DNA from: Allomyces arbusculus | Lineage: Eukaryota; Blastocladiomycota; Blastocladiomycetes; Blastocladiales; Blastocladiaceae | NCBI GenBank assembly: GCA_027604705.1 | Contig: JADHYV010000016.1 | Span: 310,001-374,000, forward strand | Length of the DNA stretch: 64,000 nt | Reading direction: 5' to 3' | Shown here: positions 53,223 to 62,937 of the stretch, one piece after another | Layout: each line of letters starts with the position of its first letter | How positions within the stretch are numbered: the stretch's first letter is position 1 | Translations under genes and position numbers: made by a program | Notes under the pieces: model-generated | Databases searched by the model: none | What the model was told of the DNA's origin: nothing | Seen by the model: only the letters and a program-made list of their open reading frames with translations

Positions 53223-56200
53223 ATGGCCGACAGCCGACCCAACTCGCGCGCCGGCGCCGCGCACTTTGATCACGCCAGCCACCCCTACGACGAGGAAGTA
53301 CACCTGGGACCCATAGCTGCAGGTGCCACTGTGGACACGACGAAGGACCGTGCCGATGTCTTGCCAACGGGCCAGGTTCGCCATGCTGCGCCCCGTTCCA
53401 TCGCAATGCCGTCCACGGCAATGAGCAGTGCAGCAAGTACGGCCTCGCTCGACTTCCCGCGCAGATTTTCGGCCCCGGGCGTGCACGCTGGCCGCGCGCT
53501 TGATGCTGCCGCGCCGTCGGTCGCCCTGAAGTTAGGCATCATGTCGATGCGCATCAAGTCCAAGCTCGACGCGGCCGGGGGCACAGCCAGTGTCAGTCCC
53601 AGGAGTACCTCGCATCTGCCGTCCGCACTTGCTGCCGGTGACGAATCATTGCAGCGCCAGCAGCATCTGCCGTCAGCACGGTCGCATGACCCGGTTCCGC
53701 AAGTTGGATTTATGCCCGTGGCCGCGTCTGTGCTGCAGGAGTGGACGCGACCAGCCACGGCCCCGGACCGGCAAGGTGGCGCTGGCCGTTCTGATCGCAA
53801 CCTGGGCACCGAACAATTCCCGTCGCGGCCCGCTGACTCGTCTGATTTCGCGCCCGTCGTGCAGCCGCGCGCGCGCGCGGGGCACTCGCTGCTCACCGAC
53901 CAGACCACGAGCGCAAGCACGAGCGCATCGGCATCGGCTGCAACGTCGCCGCTGCACTCTCGCACACCATCACAGCCGAGGCTCGCCAGCACGCCCGAAC
54001 CCAGCGGCACGCCGCCGTTGGCCTCGCCTACACGCCCCACGACGCTGGTTCGACGATGCTCCTCGACCACGTCTGTTCTCGCCAAGCACCCGTCGGCGCG
54101 CCGCGCGCGGCTTAACAGCCAGGCGTCGTCGTTTGCTGCGCAATTCTCGCCCATCGACCCGATTTCCGTCCCTGAGTCATTGGCGGCATCGCGGCAAAAC
54201 TCGACCGCATCGATTGACACGACCGTCGCAGCGCCCGCGTCGTCGCAGGCCGCGTCGTTTCTGTCGCTCTTTGGTACCGGGATCCCGTCGCCGCGCCCGC
54301 AGCCCCAGCCGCATCCGCAGCCAAGCACGTCGCCGCATACCGGGTCCAGCCGCGGCGCCAACCGTTTCGCTCGACCAACGCCCTCGCTCCCAACGTCCCC
54401 AGCTGCTGCGTTCCTGATGCAGCTCAACGGCAGCAACTCGAACCCGCCGTCGCCGATCATCGGCAGTTTCGGCGAGCTGCCTCCCGCTGCCCTGCCACAC
54501 ACAGGCGCGCGCATGATTCCGACGCCCAACTCGGAGGGGGTCACGAATCGCGGCGAGAACGGCGATGACATGGACGTGGTGATGAGCACCGAGGACGTCT
54601 TTGCGTCGGTGTGGGAGACGGGGTTCCTCGTCGAGGAGGGTGACGTGATCGACGGCACTTATACGGTCGGCCGCCCGCTCGGATCGGGCGCGACATCGAC
54701 GGTCCACATTGCGACGCGCACGGACCCGGAAACGGGCCAGGCGTGGCGGTACGCGCTCAAGGTCGTCGTTGATCGCAGCAAGCTGCCGTTTGCGTCCGAC
54801 AATGACGGACCCTCAGCACATCCGGTCCTCCCGGCTCTGCCCACGAGTCGGTACACGTCGTCGATGCTATCTAAAAGTCCCACCACGATCCGGGTCGAAA
54901 ACCTGCCCATTGGGCCTGGTGTCGGTCTGTACCCGCGTGGTGCAAGTACCGGTCCGGCACCAGTCATTGAAGCGGCCATCAACCACGAACTGGAGCACGA
55001 AATTGCAATTTGGCAGCAGTTGCACCATCGGTACATTGTCGACCTTTGCGACGTGATCACGACGCCCGAGTGCGTGTTTGTGCTCTCGGAGCTCGTCGCC
55101 GACGGGTCGCTCCTGCAACTCGTCAACGAATGGGACCGCGTCACGGCGTCCGAAGGGCTCTGGGACGTGCCGAAGCTGATACAGGCCCCACCGCCGCTCG
55201 CTGACGCGAACTTGCTCTCGACCACGCCAATCCCGTCGCCGCTCGAGTTTATCTCGACACCGCGGCGCCCGCGCGACTGCGGGTTGCCCGAGCACTGGGT
55301 GCGCCGCATCGCGCGTCAGCTCATGGAGGCCATCAACTACATGCACGAGACGGCGCACATTTTGCACCGTGACTTGAAACTCGAAAACGCGCTGTGCCGG
55401 TTCCGCCGCGCGAGCGCCTACGTCATGGTGCTCACCGAGACGACACCCGTGCCCGCAGCGCGCGCCGGGTGGCGACGCGTCTCGTCGTCGCACGGCACGT
55501 CTCGCAGCGTGTCGGAAGTGCCCGTGGCAGTGGCTGCGCACTGGATCCAGTCGGGCGCGTTCACGCCCGTGCCCGATGTTGCGGGCGAATGGGAAGCTGT
55601 CATGCCGACGACAACGACTCCGCGCACTTTCCGGCTCGCGCGGCGCGTGCACCGGCGCATTCTCGATATTGAAGTCAAACTCGCGGACTTTGGGCTGTCA
55701 GAGACGGTCAGCGCCGCGTGCGCTGATCCGACGTGGGCCGGTGGGAGTCTCGAGTATTGCCCGCCTGAGTCGTTTGATCCAGTCCCGGACCGCGTGCTCG
55801 CGTCGCCCATGCAACTCGCTCAGTTTCTCAAGGCGCGCGATGTCTGGAGCTGGGCGGTCGTCGTGTATGCGCTCGCGACGGGCCAATTGCCGTTCGTCGA
55901 CGACTTTGAGCCGCGGCTCGTCATGAAGATTCGCGATTTCGCGTCGCTGTTTCCTAAACTCGACAAGCCCAAGCAGGAGACGAGTGCCGCGGCCGCGTGG
56001 GGTTGGGGCCACTCGTGGCACGCCGCGACCGCGGCCGCGACTGGCCCGCAACCGCTCGACGCGGCCGAATGGGCACAAGTACAAGCGCGCGCTGCCGACG
56101 CCCTCGCGGCGGCACCCAGCGTTATGGCTGCCGCCGTGCCCGTCCTGACTCCCAGCGAACAATTTCTCGGTGTCGCGATCCAAGCGCGCGACGAGAACGA

Positions 56201-56432
56201 CGTGCCGTGCGACGACACGCTCGACGTCGCCGAACCCGCGATTAAGGTCGTCTACCTGCCCGACCAATTGCTGCGCATGCTCCCGGAACCGAGCGCGCTG
56301 TGCTGGATGCCCAATTCGCGCACGTCCGTGTCGCCACCGCTCGACGCGGTGCTTCGCGGGGTGCTGGACGCGTGGGATCGGCGGTGGACGCCCGCGCAGG
56401 TGCTGGCGTCCGAGTGGATGCAACTCGAGTAG
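53223..56432 (+). CDS. Divergent Ser/Thr protein kinase with long disordered N terminus and large kinase-domain inserts
   Basis: Single exon, 1069 aa, start ATG at 53223 (MADSRPNSRAGAAHF). The first ~470 residues are Ser/Pro/Ala-rich and probably disordered. The kinase domain starts near IDGTYTVGRPLGSGATSTVHIA (Gly loop), followed by YALKVV (ATP Lys), the helix-C Glu in HELEHEIAIWQQL, HRDLKLEN (catalytic loop), LADFGLSE (Mg loop) and SLEYCPPES (APE-like), then DVWSWAVVVYALATG. All key catalytic residues are present, so activity is likely. There are two unusual inserts: ~65 residues between the Lys strand and helix C, and ~85 residues between HRDLKLEN and DFG, where most kinases have fewer than 20. 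The HRDLKLEN form recalls CAMK-like kinases, but I cannot name a subfamily. A further Ala-rich insert lies after helix F. Confidence 0.85.
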   Translation: MADSRPNSRAGAAHFDHASHPYDEEVHLGPIAAGATVDTTKDRADVLPTGQVRHAAPRSIAMPSTAMSSAASTASLDFPRRFSAPGVHAGRALDAAAPSVALKLGIMSMRIKSKLDAAGGTASVSPRSTSHLPSALAAGDESLQRQQHLPSARSHDPVPQVGFMPVAASVLQEWTRPATAPDRQGGAGRSDRNLGTEQFPSRPADSSDFAPVVQPRARAGHSLLTDQTTSASTSASASAATSPLHSRTPSQPRLASTPEPSGTPPLASPTRPTTLVRRCSSTTSVLAKHPSARRARLNSQASSFAAQFSPIDPISVPESLAASRQNSTASIDTTVAAPASSQAASFLSLFGTGIPSPRPQPQPHPQPSTSPHTGSSRGANRFARPTPSLPTSPAAAFLMQLNGSNSNPPSPIIGSFGELPPAALPHTGARMIPTPNSEGVTNRGENGDDMDVVMSTEDVFASVWETGFLVEEGDVIDGTYTVGRPLGSGATSTVHIATRTDPETGQAWRYALKVVVDRSKLPFASDNDGPSAHPVLPALPTSRYTSSMLSKSPTTIRVENLPIGPGVGLYPRGASTGPAPVIEAAINHELEHEIAIWQQLHHRYIVDLCDVITTPECVFVLSELVADGSLLQLVNEWDRVTASEGLWDVPKLIQAPPPLADANLLSTTPIPSPLEFISTPRRPRDCGLPEHWVRRIARQLMEAINYMHETAHILHRDLKLENALCRFRRASAYVMVLTETTPVPAARAGWRRVSSSHGTSRSVSEVPVAVAAHWIQSGAFTPVPDVAGEWEAVMPTTTTPRTFRLARRVHRRILDIEVKLADFGLSETVSAACADPTWAGGSLEYCPPESFDPVPDRVLASPMQLAQFLKARDVWSWAVVVYALATGQLPFVDDFEPRLVMKIRDFASLFPKLDKPKQETSAAAAWGWGHSWHAATAAATGPQPLDAAEWAQVQARAADALAAAPSVMAAAVPVLTPSEQFLGVAIQARDENDVPCDDTLDVAEPAIKVVYLPDQLLRMLPEPSALCWMPNSRTSVSPPLDAVLRGVLDAWDRRWTPAQVLASEWMQLE

Positions 56433-57932
56433 ACCACATCGTGGCACGGGGAAATCGGCTCGCTGGCGCGAGTCGGCCATCGCGCCGACCGATTCGGCGA
56501 TATGCGCAGGCTCCGGCCTGGTCCAAGTTTTGTATACGTTTGCATGGACCATAATTGCTTGATACGAAGTATATACCACGCGGTTTAGCTCGTCTTTTGT
56601 TGTGTTCTCAACCGTGGCTCTTGTTCCGTGCTCGCCTTGTTGGTGATCAGGTCGTGATCTTCTGAGCTGATGACCAGCAGCTTGCTGATGACCAGCAGCT
56701 CGCTGTCCCATGATTCGCCCGCATCGACCAGCAAGACTCGACTCGTAGCGACCTAGCTCGCCGCTTTCGTGCCGCCCGTACATTTATGGATCATGCATTC
56801 GGGGCCGTCGTTGGTGGAGATTTAACGGGCTTCCCTCCCTCCATCGGCATGTAAATACGGAATGCCCACTGTTTTCGGCACAACGCCGCGACTGTGCCGG
56901 GAATTGGCCGTGACGCCGCCACAATATCCTCTTTTATGGATCAGCGAGAGGATGTTCAGCATCCCCGTCGCGCTCCAGAAGCAAATTTGCCACGACGACG
57001 GCGCGCACCGGGATGAAGGCCGGGCCGAACAATCGCGCGGCCGTCCGGCCATGACATTGACACGGTTGCATAAAGCGCCGCGGTCCAACCTCGCCAAATA
57101 GGCGCACTCTGCCATGCAGGGCTCGCAGAGTGGGGCCATCTCCAGCCAGTCCGTCGCTGGTCGGTTGTCGTCAGCATCAGTGCTGCCGTCGATGGTTACG
57201 CGTCTCACTCACGCCCCCAGGCCGCCGCCTTGGATTCGACCGGCCCAGGCACGAAACATGTTCGACCTCCATGCGCGCCAGCACGCGCCCTTGAGCAATC
57301 CTTGGTTCACTGGCCAATCCGCTGGTCGCCTCATGACTTTGGCCAAGATTACCCCTTTGCGGAGCTCTGCTACTTTCTGCCGCCATGCACACGCGGGCAC
57401 GGTTTCGCCTCATGGCCCGCCGTGGCTTGTGACGCCCACGCACAGCTTCTCCGTTGACGATGCGCCACGGCGAGCACAGGAGGTTGCCAACTTGACTGTG
57501 TACCACCACCAACCACGCGCGTAGCTGCCCACGCAATGAACGTTCGTGACCCTCGAGGCAACAACGACAATGAAATTGGCGTTGACCCGAACCCGCTCCT
57601 TGCTGTCGTGTGCTCCACGACGACGCTAGGGCCAACGTCAGCGCGTGCCGCTCTCGTTTCCATAAATACCGGCCGCCGCCCACCCCCCCCCACCTCCCTC
57701 CTCCCCGCAATCCCAGCGCGAGTTCTGCTTCGGCCGGCCCGAATTGCGAACCCCGCCCCGCCCTCCCCGACCCCGACGACGACAACGACCGACGGATCAC
57801 ATCGCTGCGCGAGTGCCCCGCCCACCCGCCCGCCGTCCCCGATATACACTTTTGCCGCGCTAGACGACTTGCAGGCACCCGCGGCCCTAATTCTCGAGTA
57901 GACCGACCACTTTCGACAAGCTCGTAGACGCC
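56433..57932. other. Intergenic, 1.5 kb
   Basis: Between the kinase stop and the secreted GH19-like protein. It includes a 17-base direct repeat at 56666-56682 and 56684-56700 and a C-rich stretch near 57676. Neither strand shows a protein-like frame. Confidence 0.45.
56666..56700. repeat. 17-base tandem direct repeat
   Basis: GCTGATGACCAGCAGCT occurs at 56666-56682 and again at 56684-56700, in the interval downstream of the kinase. Confidence 0.6.
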
Positions 57933-59342
57933 ATGCCCGGTCCCCACTCGATTCTTTCGGCGCTGGCCCTGATCGCCCTCGTGGCCTCGTCGCTCACTAC
58001 GGCTGCGCCCGTCGCTGGCGGGTGCAACGTACCCAACTCGGCCTTTACGTCGGTGTTCGAAACGACCAACTCTGGCTACTTCCCGTACCTGTCGGCGGCT
58101 GCGGCCGAATTTGGCCTGTGCACAGACGCGCGCATGGCCGCCTTCTTGGGCACGATCTCGCACGAGACTGCGCGGTTGACGATCTTCCAGCAGGTGCGTC
58201 TTGAGTGGTTTATCTCGGTTGCTGCGGGTGGCGGCTGGGCTAGTGCAAAAGAACCACCAACCACCTGCCTGCCTGGCCCATCACTTCGCCATCACTCACC
58301 CATTCCCTTGCCCATCCGTAACCACTAGCCGGCTGACGGTGGTGCCGGCGCGATCCACATGATCCCGAGCAACTGGCCGCAGGCCTTCTCGGATCTTGGT
58401 CTGGCCAAGGGCTCGCACGAGCAGATGCTCGCGACCATGCTCGACCCCAAGACCATGTTCCGCGTCGCCGGGTGGTGGTTCACCAAGGGTGCCGGCGAGA
58501 TCATGGGCACGCGCTGCAACAACTTTGGCGCGCTCGCCGACGGCCTCGTGGCCGGCGACTTCACGTCGGGCAACAACTTCAACATCCTCAACACCATGAA
58601 CACGTGTGTGTTTGGCGGTGGTTACGATCAGGGGCTCCCGCAGCGCCTGAGCCTGATCGCCAAGGCCTATGCGGGCATCAAGGCCGGCGGCGGTGTGGGC
58701 GGCGGTAGCAGTCCGGCCCCGGCCCCGCAGCCGCAGCCGACCTACACGCCCAAGCCGACGGTGGCCCCGCAGCCGACAGTGGCCCCGCAGCCGCAGCCCA
58801 CGGTCCCGCCGCAGCCGACCTACACGCCCAAGCCGACGGTCGCTCCGCAGCCGCAGCCCACGGTCGCCCCTCAGCCGACGGCCGTCCCGACGCAGCAGCC
58901 GACCGTCGCTCCGCAGCCGCAACCCACGGCGGCCCCGCAGCCCACGGCCGCGCCGCAACCCAACCCGACGCGCACGCACACGCATATTTACACGCGCCCG
59001 ACCGTGATTGTGACCAAGACGACCGACGGCCCGGCGCCGACGGCGACGCCGACGCACCCCAATGGCCCGCAGAAGCCCGTCAAGGACTTGCCGACGACCG
59101 GTGCGCCCGCACCGACGCAGGCGCCGTCGACCGAGGGCGCGTGCGGTGGCTCGGCCAACGGGTCGATGCAGTGCGCGGCCTCGGGTGCACTGCGGCAGTG
59201 CGTGAACGGCGCTTGGTACGAGTTCCCGAAGCCGGCCGGTACCAAGTGCCAGGTCGTCGACGGCAACGCGATGTACTACTTTGAGGCGCAGTCGTACGAG
59301 GCCGCGCAGAAGGATGGCGATGATGGCCAGTGGCACGGCTAA
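57933..59342 (+). CDS. Secreted GH19/lysozyme-superfamily protein with Pro/Thr linker and CBM19-like module
   Basis: Two exons: 57933-58193 and 58329-59342; 424 aa, phase-0 intron. A signal peptide is clear (ILSALALIALVASSLTTA). The catalytic-type domain (~30-240) has AAFLGTISHETA with the Glu expected as general acid in GH19 chitinases, GAGAIHMIP, FRVAGWWF and the end motif NTCVFGGGYDQGLPQRL, similar to the INGGL..R ending of GH19. A low-complexity linker of repeats of PQPTVAP and PTYTPKP (58720-58970) leads to a Cys-rich C-terminal module: SMQCAASGALRQCVNGAWYE then PAGTKC, like fungal CBM19 chitin-binding modules. It probably acts on chitin or a related cell-wall polymer outside the cell; chitosan or peptidoglycan are alternatives. 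The spacing of the second catalytic acid is not clear. Confidence 0.75.
58720..58970 (+). repeat. Coding Pro/Gln/Thr linker repeats
   Basis: Imperfect tandem units built on CCGCAGCCGACGGT-type sequence, encoding PQPT, VAPQP and TYTPKP blocks between the catalytic-like and binding modules of the secreted protein. Confidence 0.8.
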
Positions 59343-59468
59343 GAGCGTAGAGGATGATGGAGTGTCGTTGCATTCGCTTTTTTCGGTTTGGATTTTGCTT
59401 GTGATCGTCATTGCTCATATATACAAAGAAGACATGTTACACGTCCATCTTTCCACGATTCGCGTTTT

Positions 59469-60055
59469 TCAGGCCCGTTTTGGAGGAAGAGGCTGCTTTG
59501 GGGCCGCCGGGAGAGCACTAAGCTGCGACTGCTTGGCCTTGACGCGCTGCTTTTCGCGGTACTCAGCGACCCGCATGGAAAATATGCGCGTGTGCAGAAC
59601 GTAGCTCGTTGGGGCCGACAGTGTTGCGGTCGGCTTGAATGCCGTGGTGGTTTCATCGCTCTTTTGAGCGGCCGCAGCGGCAGGTTCTGGGGTGGTGACA
59701 GCTAACGCACGATCCGTGGCCGTTGTCGCCCCGGTTTTCGGTGGAGAAGGACTCGGCGCGGTACCCAGAGTGGGCGCGGGTGAGCAAAAGCCAGGATCTT
59801 GGCAATGGTTGGAACACGTCTGGGGAGTGGGTGGGGCAAAGATCAGGTCAGCTCGATATATAGTGCCAAAACAACAACATCGCACTGGTGACCCGCTCAT
59901 GCAATCCCATTGATAATTACAAAAAAGAAATCAATGTCGTTGTGCGTGAGCACGTCCTGCGTGAGCTTGCCGCACACCCAGCATGGGCGGTCGGTCGCAG
60001 CGCGTCGGCGCTGGTAGAGGTTCTTGAACGGGATCTGCGCGCTTGCCTGCATCAT
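59469..60055 (-). CDS. VFA1-like Vps4-associated protein
   Basis: Two exons: 60055-59921 and 59819-59469; 161 aa, phase-0 intron with a GTAATT donor and CCCAG acceptor. Start at MMQASAQIPFKNLYQRR. The first exon gives CWVCGKLTQDVLTHND then DFFF, and the second begins TCSNHCQDPGFC. Joined, this matches the VFA1 zinc-ribbon-like head (CxxC ... DFFYVCxxHLxDxGFC). A Pro/Thr/Ala-rich linker and a basic helix (MRVAEYREKQRVKAKQ) follow; VFA1 proteins have a C-terminal helical segment that contacts the ESCRT ATPase Vps4. The likely role is to stimulate Vps4 in endosomal sorting. It is short for the family, and the C-terminal Vps4-binding helix cannot be confirmed by eye. Confidence 0.75.
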
Positions 60056-60735
60056 GGCCGAGTTTTGCAGCAAGTTGACGCACGTCGGCCGTGCCAGGCC
60101 GGCAAGATTCCTGGTCGCGCGCGCTGCCGTCAGCGCGGAAACTTGTTATTGAAGAGTGGCCGAGGCGGACGCACGCGGTCACATGTTGACTGGTGGAGTG
60201 CGGCAAACCACCTTTGCATCAAAACGCATCAAACCAGAGGCAGCAACCAAACACGTTTTTGAGAAAGCGCACGAAACCATCGGTCTGGCTCGCCCCGGCT
60301 TGCAGCAAACGTGCCAGTCGTTGATGAGGACGATGGGGATCGCCACGTTGAGGGCCGAGCCAGCAAAAGCTCGCGATTTCTCGATCCGCACCGACCTGTC
60401 GGCGCCATCCATGGTGGTGGAGGCGCTTTCACCGAGGAGACGACGGCTGATCTGGGAGACCAATTTTCGAATGGACCGATATTTTGGACTGTCTTGATGG
60501 AAACACCTGCATGTGGCAAAAAACGCTGTCGGGTCGACCCATTGACGCTATTGCATGCGCAACGCGCTCCCTCGATCTCGCCTCATTCTCGTTACCTTCT
60601 CGTCTCGTTACCCTCATCTCGTTACCTTCTCGTTGCCTGCCCGTGCAACGTCGTACACATTACTCGGCAACAAAGGGTCAATCTGGCGTTTGCCAACATC
60701 GCCCGTGCCTCCTTTCTCGTCGACGCCGTGCAGCC
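60056..60735. promoter_or_regulatory. Bidirectional 5' interval (VFA1-like / four-TM protein)
   Basis: About 0.7 kb. Just before the four-TM gene lies a pyrimidine-rich stretch with three copies of TCTCGTTACC at 60587-60596, 60603-60612 and 60617-60626, possibly 5' UTR. Confidence 0.4.
60587..60626. repeat. Three direct copies of TCTCGTTACC
   Basis: Exact 10-base copies at 60587, 60603 and 60617 in a CT-rich stretch upstream of the four-TM gene. It may be a regulatory cluster or a simple-sequence expansion. Confidence 0.6.
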
Positions 60736-62321
60736 ATGAACGACGTCGCCATGGATGACCTCAACAGGGCGGCCGACCGCGTACCTCTCCTCGACGAGGG
60801 TCACCCGGTGCAAGCTTGCTCAACAATGTCGACCACATCCCTAAATTCGAGTGCTGCAGACCGTGCTCTAGCCCCGGATGAGCGACGGAATGAGTTGGAC
60901 ACCGTCGCAACTGCACCCGCCTCCACCGAGAACCCGACATTGACACCAACATCAGCCGCTCACGATTCGTTACAGCCGGGTTCCGTCGCTACCCGGCCCA
61001 TTTCGAGCGACTTGTCATGCCCTGCCCGCGCCAACATTATGAACGCGATTGCAGCAGCAGCTGCTGCTGCCAGCGCAAGTACGGCACCGGCCCCCGCACG
61101 ACCCGCTCCAGCAGCTCGATTGTACGAAGCCGATAGCTGCATTCACGCACGAGTAGATTTGACCGACAGCGTACCAGACCTCGAAATCACCGAGCCTGCT
61201 CAGTCGGCACCCTCCGCGTCGTATATCCATACGCCGCCGTCCAGCGTTCATTCGCGGCAAGCATCGGCCTCGACGACGCGTGCACGGTCGATTCACAGCT
61301 TGCTGACCGTTGATGCTGCTCGCACTATCTCGGGCGGCAGCGACGTGACCCCAGCGGCACTTTCGGTGCGCAACTCGACGGCGCAATCCGAGCTACCATC
61401 CTACAGTGATGCATCGCCGAAACCGCCCGGATACATTGTGCTCGAGCTCGAGGAGGCGCAGGAGCGCGTCGAATCGCGCGAGGCTCCGCATTGGGCGCTG
61501 TGCTGTGGTACGATCGCCAAGTTGCGCACGCTGCGTCGCGTCGCTTTCGTCTACACTGCGATTTCGCTCGCCTATTCCGTTGCCTTCATCTTTTACGAGA
61601 CGGCGGCTCTGTTTGACTCAACGGGGCGGCTCCGTGTTGACGGACCTATTCTTGACGAGCGGTACAAGGTACTGGCCGCAGCCAATGAAATTTGACCTCG
61701 TACAAACCACTAACTGCGGGTCAGTGACTTTTAGTCTCCCGAGCGAGACCTGTTCCCCACTCTCCACCTGATCTTGTGCTCGATGTGGTTCCCCGCAACG
61801 TTCTTGGGCGGATACGCCCTGTTCAAGGTACCATTTTCAAATATTGACATCGGTGTTGGATTCTTTTCCTGACCGATACTCTGCTTGACAACCAGAACCT
61901 CGAGCTCCCGTTCCATATGTCGTCCTACATGCTCTTCCTGCTTGCCGGCACCGAGTGCGTCCTGACCGCCGTCGACTTTATGCGTTTCCGCGACGCGTCG
62001 GCGGCCGCGCATGCCGCCACGAGTCCATTCGTCTTGCCCGTGCTGATCGTGCGCGGCGCCATGCTGCCCGTCCACATTGTTGGCCTCTGGATCGTGTATT
62101 GGACCAGCCGGCTCTGGACCCCGCTTGGCGTCGAGATGCGGCGGCTCCGTAACGAGCATGAGGCAAGAGCACGTACTGAGGCGATGCGTGCGGCCCAAGA
62201 GGCCGAGCTCCTGGCGCGCGAGGCGGATGTGTTGGCTGCGAGCGCTGCCGCGGCCGCGGCGATTGGTGTTACGGTGGACACGGTGTCTGAGGCACGCGCA
62301 AGCACGGCGCCGTCATCATGA
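60736..62321 (+). CDS. Uncharacterised four-TM protein with long N-terminal tail and PY motif
   Basis: Three exons: 60736-61668, 61735-61827, 61896-62321; 483 aa, both introns phase 0. I do not recognise the family. The first ~250 residues are Ser/Thr/Ala-rich and end in SELPSYSDASPKPPGYIV, a PPGY motif that could bind WW-domain ubiquitin ligases. Then come four likely TM helices: VAFVYTAISLAYSVAFIFYE, LHLILCSMWFPATFLGGYAL, SYMLFLLAGTECVLTAVDF and FVLPVLIVRGAMLPVHIVGL. The C-terminal ~60 residues form a charged Ala/Glu/Arg helix (RNEHEARARTEAMRAAQEAE). With both tails long and hydrophilic, both probably face the cytosol. The four-TM layout is loosely MARVEL-like, but no signature supports that. 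Confidence 0.65.
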
Positions 62322-62937
62322 GCGTGGAGCCTGTATTGTTGCGTTTGTGCTCATTCTGTCCGTTCACAGCTGCAGAACCGTGCAGCCATCCGGCGCTGCA
62401 GGGCGGTGGCCCGACCGTGTCAACTTCATTGTGCGCAATTCGAGTCGTTGGATCCGTGCAGGCTCCATGCTCAGTCGCGTCTGTAATAACCATTCTTTGT
62501 GCGAGCCAAAACATGGTCGCGTCCTTGCAGAGCAAAGAGTCACCTCGTCCAATGTCACGTTGCCCACGGCTGGTTCCCGTCCGGTGGTTGTCGACAGGTT
62601 GTCGGGGCGACAAGTCACACTCACATGCGCGATGAGATCTGAGGTTCGGCGATTTTGGAGATTTTGATGCTTTTTGATCCATCGTAGCGGGCGCCTCGCC
62701 TCGACCTGACCTGCCAGCTCTGGTCCAAGCTCCAAATCCACTCGCTGCAAACGCATTTCATCGTCGTCATGCAGGGCGACGGCGACCAGCTCATGATGTG
62801 ACCACCGCGACCGGCGAGATCCGCATCGGAATGTTGTCCAAAGCCCAGCCGGATATAAAGCTCATCTCCCGGCGTCGAGCTCGTCCAACTCTCCCTCTCC
62901 GCTGCTGTATCCTCGACGCCCCCTTCAGCAACCCGCC
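62322..62937. other. Intergenic between the four-TM protein and LYS4
   Basis: About 0.6 kb with the 3' end of the four-TM gene and the LYS4 promoter. No supported gene. Confidence 0.4.
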
